A stretch of DNA of 15,778 nucleotides from Phoronis ovalis (lineage: Eukaryota > Phoronida > Phoronidae), in assembly GCA_028565635.1 (NCBI GenBank), contig JAOXYB010026302.1, positions 1 through 15,778 of the forward strand. Reading direction: 5' to 3'. Under the pieces are notes generated by a model, which was not told the origin of the DNA, ran no database searches, and worked only from the letters and a program-made list of their open reading frames with translations. The position numbers and the translations under genes were made by a program. This document shows positions 1-8,800 of this stretch, one piece after another (position 1 is the stretch's first letter; every line of letters starts with the position of its first letter).

Positions 1-423
1 ATACAAAGATGGCTTTACAACTACAGAAACTACATCATATGATGGGCATCTGTCTGCACCCGCAGACCTCTTGTTTTGTTCTCACGTCATATGAAGGAAG
101 ATGACTATATATTGTTCACCTGAAAAGTATGTTCAAATATCCTTCTTTAGGCAGATGCTGTAATATCTTTAGACATGCAGGATGTAAATATGAAGCCAAT
201 ATATTAGTCAACAGGTGTGAATAAATCAGCATAAATTTTCTACTGACAACTCAAAAATAGAGTGGTTTTCATATTGTATATATTTTTCATCAAAAAATTT
301 CATGCTACTTATGAAATATGGCCCTTGCCTTGAATCTGATGAAGTAACTTTTGTCCATGACAAGTATAAACACATACTAAACTTGTTTGAATACAAAATA
401 TGCTACTCTCCGATCCTTTGCAG
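1..423. other. intron sequence of WDR18, no exon seen
   Basis: This stretch lies upstream of the first recognisable WDR18 exon. It is AT-rich and carries stops in all useful frames. I looked for the preceding WD40 blade (the segment ending in a V-W-S-L type motif in other animals) and did not find it, so that exon is probably left of the window. The last bases form a good acceptor, a pyrimidine-rich run ending TTTGCAG at 417-423. Confidence 0.6.
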
Positions 424-574
424 AATTATTGAAACTAGTCTTTCTGGTGGTCATAGTCAAGTAGAACCACAACACACATGGTCCCAGCACTCATTACCTG
501 TGACAGACATGTATGTTGGGTGTGGTGGTATAATGGCAAGAGTGGTCACAGTTTCATTAGATCAAACTTGTCGA
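424..574 (+). CDS. WDR18: WDR18 exon (first in window)
   Basis: The exon runs from acceptor TTTGCAG to donor CGA|GTAAGT. The first base completes a codon started in an exon outside the window (phase 2), and it ends in phase 0. It encodes a blade containing EPQHTWSQHSLPVTD and VSLDQTCR, continuing directly into LWDISSG of the next exon. Confidence 0.9.
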
Positions 575-3500
575 GTAAGTGAAACAACTGATATCTTTTG
601 ACAAATTTTTGTTCCTAAAAAAAGGAGAAAATAGAAGTTTGGTGCCTCACATGTGGTTACTCTTTGTTTCATAATGCTTAAAGAATAAAATTTTAAAATG
701 TTTGCGTTAACTTAAGGAATAATGAAATGTCTACTAAAACACATACAACAAAGTGAAAACGGGATGGTGACCTAATATGAAATAGTACAGTTCGCATTTT
801 TGCAATACACAGTTTCTCACAAAAAAATACTAAAACTGTTAGACAACAATTTAACATTATTCTCATTAGATGTCGCTGCACAGTGTTGCATGGGATTTTG
901 ACATATGATAGATACTGCCATCATGTGCATACAAATTACTGACCTGCAGTGTCCAGGTAAAGAACGATATATTATCCAATTACAGCTAATTACTTGAGAT
1001 GCAGCTTAGAAGGGAGGCCATCTCATAACTTGTCTGATATCTGGTTTTGTATTATGCCTTGCAAAGCTGTGTTATCCAAAGACGCGAGAAACATTATTGA
1101 ATCTATTTTAAAATTACACGAAACTACATTTAAAACATATTTTAATTATACATGCAAAATTTCTTAAAATGAACACCATAATGAAACAACATAATAACAA
1201 CTTCCTGTTAATAGCATAATTATGCAGAACAATCATGTACATGTATCATTCGAGATGATCCGTTTTACATCAGCTGTTATAGCTACCCATTTAGCTGCAT
1301 GCAGCAACATCTGGCCAGAATACTGTTTTTCAATGTTAAATTATCGCCCAATAGTTTTAGGATTTTTTTGTGAGAAACCTTATTGCTAAAATTTGAATTG
1401 CACTATTTCTTATTAGGTCTCTGTCCCATTTTCCGATTTTGCTGTATGTGTTTTTAGTAGACTTTTTCATTTTTTCTAAAGTTATCGCAACAATTCGATT
1501 CTTAAAACATTGTGAAACGGAGAGTAGTTACAAGTTTACACAAAGTTTACTTATGAAAGCAATTTTAGCTATTTTAATTGTGAATGGGTGTAATAATTGA
1601 ACTATTTATATATTTGTATTATTTTATTACTTTTGATATAAATGTATCAGACTTTCCTGTTGCAAGCCACCTGAAATAACTTGATAATATCTATGATTGA
1701 GAGGTTAGATAGTCAAGTAAATCTTTAGCAGTTGTAAGAATACCATATACAACATTTTTGTTTAATTTATTTTAATTCTATATTTGCAGTTATGGGATAT
1801 TTCTTCTGGTCAGCTCTTATGTACTTTCCTATTTGATGTGTGCCTTTGTTCTGTAACAATGGATACTGCTGAACATAGACTTTTTGTTGGTGCACACTCA
1901 GGGGACATTTTTCAAATCAATTTATATGAAAAAGTGAGTTATAGAGATCATTACATTTATGGCATTGTAACTAGCAGCTACTTTCACTATAAAATAACTA
2001 TGTAGGGACTCCGTATCTTTCAACTCACATTGTGTAATTATGTGTTAAATTTTATTATGAACTCTTTGCATCTATCTATGTTAATATAAGCTGTTTGCAT
2101 ACACCAGATGCCGTCGCGAAATGAACATTGTCAGTCCCACAGTACTTTGTGTTTATGCATGGAAAATATGGGATTGATCATTCATATAATTCTTTAAATT
2201 GTTGGATTGATTAGGTTCATTAAACTATGCCACCTTGTACATACAACTAGCCTATTGCCACTTATACAAAATAATTATGAAGATAATATTGCATGTAATA
2301 ATGCACTAATGAGTATGTGTAATGTTTCTTTGTAGCCAATGCTAACAGAAAAACATATCGCTAGCAGTTCGGCTAGTGAAAATGACTCACAAATCTTTCG
2401 TAGCCACACAAAGCAGGTGACATGTTTATCTGTTTCCATGGATGGTACTACTTTATTATCTGGGTCTCATGATTTCTCTGTCAAAATCTGGGACATATGC
2501 AGCAGACAATGTGTAAAAATACTTACACACAAAGGTGAGGTTAGGTCTAATCATTGTTCTCCACAAAATTCTTATTCGTAGTACATTTATACCTTGTGTA
2601 AACACAAAAGATGTGTAAATAATTGTTTGTAATTCACATATTTTTTGTATGGAAATATTATGGGCCTAAACTTTATAAAATATATATGGAGAAAACCTGT
2701 TACATGTCATGCAAGAAATGAACTGGGCTATAATTATATCTACAATGTCTATAGCTTCTTTTCCAATTATACGGTATTCTGACTGAATTCCAGAAAAGTT
2801 TATATAATGTTAAACTGTCGACTATAGGGAAAAGATAAAGTTTAAAATCAAAGCATTCATTCCCAAGGGTTGCCATCTCACACTATCTTACTAAAATGAT
2901 GATGCAAGTTTAAATTGACATTTTGTAAATTTGCAAATTTATTGCATGCAACTTTGAAAATATTACTATTTCTTTAAAGCTGTTTCATAATAATGATTAA
3001 TTGATAAATAATAACGTTTGTTAATGCATGTTCTCAATTGATTTATATTGAATTTCCTTTTTTATATGAATGTTAAAGTTAAAAATAATGATTATTTGTT
3101 TCAGGCCCAATCACTAATCTGTTGCTGATACCAACTCCATATGGAATAGTTTCCTCTGAAGATAAGAGATCTAAGATGCCTATTCAAACTTTCAAAAGGC
3201 ATCTACTGACTGATATAAGTCAAGATGAACAGAGAAGCACAGTTCATATTAAGCTTAAGGTAGTACAATAATAAGCAATTGCGTTGAACCCTAGAAGCTG
3301 TTTTCATTTTCATTGAACATTGGTCTTGTGGGGCATATTTTATTACAAGTTGATATGTTTTATAAATAATGGTAAATTCATTGTCATGGTGATTTGGAGA
3401 ATCTTTTTGAGAGAACTCTGTAAAACAATGACATTTGTACAGTAGTTACAGCATTATTAATTCTTACTATTATGATTTTTAATTGTTCATCATGTTGTAT

Positions 3501-4190
3501 TTAATATCTATAATTAAACACAACAGCACACGGTCATGTTGTGTTTAATTATAGACATTATACAAGGATTATAGCAACTTTTTTAATTCACTACCTTAAG
3601 GAGTATAGAATGATTGTATGTGCAATATCTATAGCAATTAGTACGACTGGAGTCACACAAATTTACGAAGACACATTTATTGCCCTTCATCACATAGGTT
3701 ATAATTGTCTGCTTGTATTTCTGTAGGGTCACCAGTTGGATGTGAAACAAGAGAGGACAAGCATACTGATGAGTGAGGTAAAGATTATGTAGTGCTATTG
3801 TTTTCTAAACATAGTTTGTCATCATCACTCTCTCATAAATTTGTAGTATAACAGACTGCATGTGTAAGTAAGCCTCATTTGTCTTGCAATTCATTATGCT
3901 ATCATCATGCATGTCTTACATGGTGCATTGTTTAGGCAATACAAGGAGAAAACAACTGCATTGTATGACTATTACTTGTTAGTACTCATTGTGCAGTAGA
4001 GAATGGTAAATAGTATTGATGACAGCTATTTGTTTAATGTTTCATGTACATTTCCTCATTGCAGGATATCGATACAGTAACAGAGGAAGATTTTTCTGAT
4101 ATGAGAAACCAGTTAGGCCAAGCTAAAAATATAAACAGAGAACTTTATCAAGTAGCTGTTTCTGAAATATTCAAGGAAGTAAACTCTTAG
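424..4190 (+). CDS. WDR18: WD repeat-containing protein 18, 3' part, six exons
   Basis: This is the C-terminal portion of WDR18 (yeast Ipi3). In animals WDR18 works with PELP1 and TEX10, and with LAS1L and SENP3, in nucleolar ITS2 processing and maturation of the 60S ribosomal subunit. Joining 424-574, 1790-1933, 2336-2534, 3105-3259, 3727-3777 and 4065-4190 gives one continuous frame of about 274 codons ending in TAG. All junctions are GT-AG and all phases agree. Diagnostic stretches also present in vertebrate WDR18, allowing substitutions, include TWSQHSLPVTD, SLDQT, LFDV..SVTMD.AEH, QVTCLSVS.DG..LLSGSHD and a C-terminal INREL helix. The visible WD40 blades are HSLPVTD...CRLWDI, the LFDV..FQINL blade, and HTKQVTCLSVS...VKIWDI. 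A linker and a charged C-terminal helix follow, the latter used by this family for complex assembly. The N-terminal blades are missing only because the window starts inside the gene. No break or frameshift is seen. Confidence 0.93.
575..1789 (+). other. WDR18 intron holding a foldback repeat
   Basis: A 1215-nt phase 0 intron with donor GTAAGT and acceptor TATTTGCAG. Most of its middle is an imperfect long inverted repeat, described separately. No coding exon or RNA gene is recognised inside it. Confidence 0.85.
640..1545. mobile_element. foldback or paired inverted interspersed repeat
   Basis: The segment at about 640-893 reappears as its reverse complement at about 1291-1545, with scattered substitutions and small indels. 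The best anchors are a 16-nt perfect match (813-828 with 1362-1377), the AATTTAACATT block near 847-857 with its partner near 1332-1342, and TCTACTAAAA..CACATAC with its partner near 1449-1465. The arms are about 255 nt and the spacer about 400 nt. This could be one long-armed foldback/MITE element or two copies of a short repeat inserted in opposite orientation. No transposase frame is present, and the outer limits and any target-site duplication are uncertain. Confidence 0.75.
1790..1933 (+). CDS. WDR18: WDR18 exon, LFDV blade
   Basis: A 144-nt exon, phase 0 at both ends, after acceptor TTTGCAG and before donor AAA|GTGAGT. It encodes LWDISSGQ, then the blade with LFDV, SVTMDTAEHRLF and GDIFQINLYEK, a segment strongly conserved in WDR18 proteins. 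Confidence 0.93.
1934..2335 (+). other. WDR18 intron
   Basis: A 402-nt phase 0 intron, donor GTGAGT, acceptor TTTCTTTGTAG. I see nothing else in it. Confidence 0.85.
2336..2534 (+). CDS. WDR18: WDR18 exon, VTCLSVS blade
   Basis: A 199-nt exon beginning in phase 0 (CCA ATG) and ending AAA G|GTGAGG in phase 1. A variable serine-rich linker is followed by a canonical WD40 blade: HTKQVTCLSVSMDGTTLLSG, SHDFSVKIWDI, then the strand leading to KG. This blade gives the clearest family assignment. Confidence 0.93.
2535..3104 (+). other. WDR18 intron
   Basis: A 570-nt phase 1 intron, donor GTGAGG, acceptor TTGTTTCAG. It contains a 16-nt perfect AT-rich palindrome at 2926-2941 (TAAATTTGCAAATTTA), probably fortuitous. 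No exon is seen. Confidence 0.8.
3105..3259 (+). CDS. WDR18: WDR18 exon, last blade and linker
   Basis: The exon completes the split GGC codon to give GPITNLLLIPTPYG, matching the last-blade segment of WDR18 (GPVTNA.ILL in vertebrates). A polar linker follows. It ends in phase 0 at AAG|GTAGTA, a weaker donor, but it joins the next exon in frame. Confidence 0.87.
3260..3726 (+). other. WDR18 intron with hairpin
   Basis: A 467-nt phase 0 intron, donor GTAGTA, acceptor TTTCTGTAG. It contains the hairpin at 3507-3555 and no coding signal. Confidence 0.8.
3507..3555. repeat. short perfect inverted repeat (hairpin)
   Basis: A 19-nt arm at 3507-3525 is perfectly complementary to 3537-3555 across an 11-nt loop. 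With one mismatch the pairing extends about four more bases outward. The AT-rich, symmetric form inside an intron suggests a relic of a small palindromic element or an intronic RNA hairpin. No flanking duplication was identified. Confidence 0.8.
3727..3777 (+). CDS. WDR18: WDR18 small exon
   Basis: A 51-nt exon (17 codons), phase 0 at both ends, from acceptor CTGTAG to donor GAG|GTAAAG. It encodes GHQLDVKQERTSILMSE, in the variable stretch between the propeller and the C-terminal helix. It is supported by splice sites and frame rather than strong sequence conservation, and skipping it would also preserve the frame. Confidence 0.75.
4065..4190 (+). CDS. WDR18: WDR18 terminal coding exon
   Basis: After acceptor CATTGCAG this exon encodes 41 residues and a TAG stop. 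The segment EEDFSDMRNQLGQAKNINREL resembles the E-L-E-D-E-V-R-N-L-R-K-I-N-R-D-L helix at the C terminus of vertebrate WDR18, which confirms that the gene ends here. Confidence 0.92.
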   Translation, partial: DIDTVTEEDFSDMRNQLGQAKNINRELYQVAVSEIFKEVNS

Positions 4191-5802
4191 CAAAAGATTT
4201 GATACAATATTATGTTGCTATAGCATTTTTGTACAAGACGTAATATTCAGTTGATGCATTTTAGGATTTATCACAATAATAACTGGCTTGATTGCCCTAT
4301 TACCACTTTAATACAATATGACCAATTTCATAATTTGAATTATATTGTCTATTGATTATAGAAACAAAGAATTGACTTCACTGTAAAGTGCAGACTTGAT
4401 TGAACAGGTAATTTTGTACGTCTCCAGCTATGTATGTTCAATGGAAAACTTTAACATGATTTGTGTTATGCGACAGGATTTATAGTGCTATATTGGAATG
4501 TTCCAAAAGATGGTATAAACGATATTAAGGTAATTAATTTGTAAATATATTTTTTTTACTTATATCTTCATAATTATCTTACATTTACATCAAATATGAT
4601 AATTATTCTAAAACTTGTTCAAGATCTTCAGAAGTTTATAGAACAATTTTCATAATAAATAGTCAAATGATAATTGACATGAAGTTAATTTACTTTTAAA
4701 AAGCCTGCAAGAGATGCAATATTTTCTGAAAACTTTGTAATACGCTCTATTTTAAAAAATGTTGCATGTCTATATGTTCTTTAGTGTTAGTTGTTTGCGA
4801 AATAGTGATTGTGGAACACTATATATCTTAAAGCATTGTCAAGTACAGCCCTATTGATTTGGGTTCAGTTTTAAACATAGTTTGAAAGTGCTAAGTCACA
4901 CAAACATTTACTTATGCCATACAGTGACCATAAAACATATTACCAATAGGGTATATCCTAATGTATGTCCCATATGCTCTAGTGTCACACAAAAAATCGT
5001 ATGCTATTTTAAAGTTTTTATGGAAAGAATATTTTTGCCAGCATGAGCGATATAATGTCAAACAGGATTTCAAATTTCAGAATTCTTTAATGTGCTATTT
5101 TTAGGAAAGTTCCTATTTTACAGTTCCTCGATTTAAGTTCCTTATAGCTCACTGTTCGTAGTTTTACTCCAAAGGTAAGAATATATTACGGCACATGAAG
5201 AACGTGTGTGGGGTAATGATCTTTACGCATATCATAAGCGATCGTAATTATCGCCAGTTTTAGTCAATGCATAAATACAGTAAGATGTACCGTAATTAAA
5301 TGTTATATTAGATGATCGTGTCATTCATGTTGTACTTGTCCGTGTGACGCGAGTTTGATTGCTTATTGTCAGCGAATTATAACAGTGATTTGCAAAACAA
5401 GATCTTTCCTCAAAAGTGGCACATCCAAGTATATGAACTTTTAAAAAAAGGGTTCAACATTTAAATAAATAATAACATACAATTTTCAGGGTGACACGGG
5501 AGCATGGGATATGCTTTATATACATCATAGATAGACTAAAAACCAAACCTGTTCTAGTATATTAATACTTTCAATAATATTCATGTTTAATATATATTTT
5601 TGTCCTGGATTTATGTGTATAGATTATGATGCAAATAACCTAATTCCGCAAACACTAACTAAAAACATTTAGATGTTCTACTCTTCTAAGATGTCTTCAG
5701 GTGGACACTCATTGGTGTTGACTTATACCAAAGAAAAACAAAGTTTCTGTTAACAATTCTTTTTATACAATGTACCTGTATAATCAGTCTATGTTCACAT
5801 CT
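4191..5802. other. 3' UTR and intergenic region between convergent genes
   Basis: It begins with the WDR18 3' UTR of unknown length and ends just before the poly(A) signals of the opposite-strand gene. The first exact AATAAA on the + strand is at 4654-4659; an AATACA variant at 4310-4315 is an alternative. A short coding-like stretch near 4475-4530 and a tiny 14-nt periodic run at 5108-5142 are noted among the findings. I see no other gene. Confidence 0.6.
4654..4659 (+). terminator. possible WDR18 poly(A) signal
   Basis: An exact AATAAA hexamer 464 nt downstream of the WDR18 stop and the first on this strand after it. In AT-rich DNA a hexamer can occur by chance, so this is only a candidate. 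Confidence 0.3.
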
Positions 5803-5817
5803 TTTATTTGTTTTATT
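5803..5817 (-). terminator. tandem poly(A) signals of the NTase-TPR gene
   Basis: On the - strand two AATAAA hexamers lie at 5817-5812 and 5808-5803, about 54 and 63 nt after the stop codon of the long frame. Their position implies a very short 3' UTR and supports the end of that gene. Confidence 0.75.
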
Positions 5818-5870
5818 TACCTAGTAATAAGACACCATTTGCCCCCATTTACGTGTAGATTCCTACATTA

Positions 5871-8800
5871 TTACTGGAAGGACGGCATCCGTTTTCCTGT
5901 ATCTGCTTCCATCTGCAATGATTCCTGGCGAAATGTGTTTGACTGGTCATACTCACCTTTTGCCTCGTACACTGATGCTATGTTATTCAATAACTGGACA
6001 ACAGCAGGGTGAGCACTATCACCTACTATCTGTCTTGTCATTTGTAACGACTGCTGGTGATACATCAACGCATTGTTATAGTCACCTTGTTTTCTATATA
6101 CAGCTCCTATGTTATCTAATAAGGTGGCCACAGAGGGATGCCCATCATCTCCATGTATTTGTCTCTCCATCTGCAGTGATTGCTGGCAATATGACAAAGC
6201 ATTGTCATAGTCACCTTGTGCTTCATACAATAATGCCATGTTATTTAATGATAGAGCAACCTCCGGGTGATCAGCATCACCATGTAATTCTCTCTTCATC
6301 TGTAGTGCTTGCTGGTGACATGTCCATGCATTGCCAAAGTCACCTTGTTTTCGATATACGTCTCCTAAATTGTCTAAGGAAGTGGCAACAGAAGGATGAG
6401 CACATTCTCCATGTATTTGTTTCTCCATTTGTAATGATTGTTGGTGATAATGCAGTGCATTGTGATAGTCACTTTGCTCCTCATATACTAATGCTATATT
6501 ATTTAATAAAGCAGCAATGTCAGGGTGAGCATCATCTCCATGTATCTTTCTCTGTATTTGTAATGACAGTTGATGATATTCCAAAGCATTGTCATACTCG
6601 CCTTGTGCCTCATACACAGATGCCATGTTACTTATTACCTGAGAAATGTCAGGATGGGCACTATCTCCATATATCTGTTTATACATCTGTAATGACTGTC
6701 GGTAATGTGCCATTGCACTGCCATACTCACCTTGAGACTCATACACTAATGCCATAGTATTTAGTGAGGTGGCAATCGAAGGGTGCATACCGTCTTTATG
6801 TATCTGTTTCAGCATCTCTAATGACTGTTGGCTATATATCTGTGCATTGCCATACTCACCTTGTGATTCATAGACTAATGCTATATCATTTAAAGAGTCA
6901 GCAACATCAGGATGAGCATCATCACCATATAAACTCTTTCTCATCTGTAATGATTGCTGGTGAAACTCCAATGCATGGTTGTAGTTCCCTTGTTTTCTGT
7001 AAATGCCACCTATGTTATTCAATGAGGTGGCTATTGAAGGGTGTGCTGCATCCTTGTATAACTGACTCTCCATCTGTAAAGACTGTTGGTGATATTGTAG
7101 TGCATTGTCATACTCACCTTGTGCATCATACACTAATGCTATGTTGTTCAATGATGCGGCTACCTCAGGGTGAGCACCATCTCCATATAAGTGCTTCCTC
7201 ATCTGTAATGATTCTTGGTTATATGCCCATGCATTTTCATACTTACCTTGTGCATCATACACTAATGCTATGCTGTTTAATGAGTCGGCAACATCCGGGT
7301 GAGCACCATTACCATGTATGTGCCTTCTCATCTTTAACGCTTGTTTGAAATATTCCAAGGCATTATCATACTTGCCTTGTAGCCTATACATTTCTCCTAT
7401 ATTATTTAATGTGGTTCCAACAGAAGGATGATCACCATCTCCATGTAGCTGTTTCTCCATCTCTAATGATTGCTGATGATATGTCCATGCAGTTTCGTAT
7501 TCACCTTGCGCTTCATACACTTTTGCTATGTTGTTCAATGTTAGGGCAACATCAGGATGAGCGTCATCCCCAAATATTTGCCTTTTTATCTGTAATGATT
7601 GCTGGAGATTTTCCAAAGCATTGTCATACTTACCTTGTGCCTCGTACACCAAAGCTATGTTATTTAATGACAGAGCTACATCAGGGTGAAGGCTATCTCC
7701 ATGTATCTGCTTTGTCATTTGTAATGATAGCTGGTGATATGTGATAGCATGGTCATACTCACCTTGCTGTCTGTATATTTCACCAATGTTATTGAAAGAG
7801 GAGACCACAGAAGGATGAACACCATTTCCATGTAACTGTCTTTTTATCTGTAATGACTGCTTATGATACATCAGTGCATTGTCATACTCCCCTTGTGCTT
7901 CATGTACTAATGCTATGTTATTCAGTGAGTTGGCAATCGAAGAATGGGCATCATCTCCATACATATCTATTTTCATACAGAGTGACTGCCAGTGATATGT
8001 TAATGCATTGTCATACTTACCTTTAATGTCATACAATAATGCTATACTATTTAATGAATCTGCAACTGCAGGATGAGCATTATCCCTGTATATCTGCCTA
8101 TTCATTTCTAGTGATTGCTGGTGAGATGTCCATGCATTTTCATAGTCACCTTGTTGCCTATATATGTCTCCTATTCTACTTAAAGAAGAGGCAACAGAGG
8201 GATGAACCCCGTCATCACCATGTATCTGTTTTACCATCTGCAGTGACTGTTGTTGATATGTCATTGCATTACCAAGGTCCCCCAGGTCACTGTAAACAGT
8301 GGCTATTTTAGATAATAAAATTGCTCGTTTTAGGTTACTTGCATCACAGTCTAAAGCTATCTTAAAACATTCATTAGCATCTTTATACTTGAGAAGTTTA
8401 TGACATATATCTCCCTGAACTTCTTTCTTTTTGTCATAAAACAAACTCTTTGATAGAATATCAGAAAACATAAGTAATGATATCTTAGTGATGCTGTTTT
8501 CTTCATCTAGACATTGTACTAAAGGTAATATAGTAAAGTAATACCGAAAAATAAGGTCAGTAAAATTCACATAGTGAATTTTTCTCTCTTCTTGAGAGTC
8601 GTGAAAACTTGCAGAGCATTGCAAAAAGCTGATATCCTCTTTTTGTCCACCATTTTTTGTATATGTCATTAATCTAAGTAATACTGCCACCGTTATTGCC
8701 ATTTGTAAGTTATACGATCCTTCGACTGAGAGAAAATTTTGCGCTGCCATTTCTTCAAGTATATCCCAAGGAATACTAGAACTTAAGTTAAAGATTAGCT

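Noticed and set aside
302-423. Upstream extension of the first WDR18 exon from position 302
   Set aside because: The frame is open but the translation does not resemble WDR18, and a good acceptor at 417-423 explains where the family similarity begins.
693-881. 62-codon - strand frame
   Set aside because: It lies inside the left arm of the foldback repeat in a WDR18 intron. It has no motif, and its partner arm does not preserve the frame.
2926-2941. 16-bp perfect palindrome TAAATTTGCAAATTTA
   Set aside because: It is composed almost wholly of A and T in an AT-rich intron and likely to arise by chance.
5770-6012. 80-codon + strand frame
   Set aside because: It overlaps the 3' end and poly(A) region of the NTase-TPR gene in antisense, with no recognisable domain.
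5918-8311. Several + strand open frames of 90-279 codons opposite the TPR array
   Set aside because: They are antisense shadows of the 129-bp repeats: an array without certain codons leaves the complementary frame open. Their translations simply echo the repeat period (recurring HCHSHLV-like segments) and show no independent features.
5871-8324. Annotation as kinesin light chain or as a CRISPR/satellite-like tandem array
   Set aside because: The repeats are coding TPRs in a continuous frame. Kinesin light chain has only about six such repeats with an N-terminal coiled coil, whereas here 19 repeats follow a nucleotidyltransferase domain.
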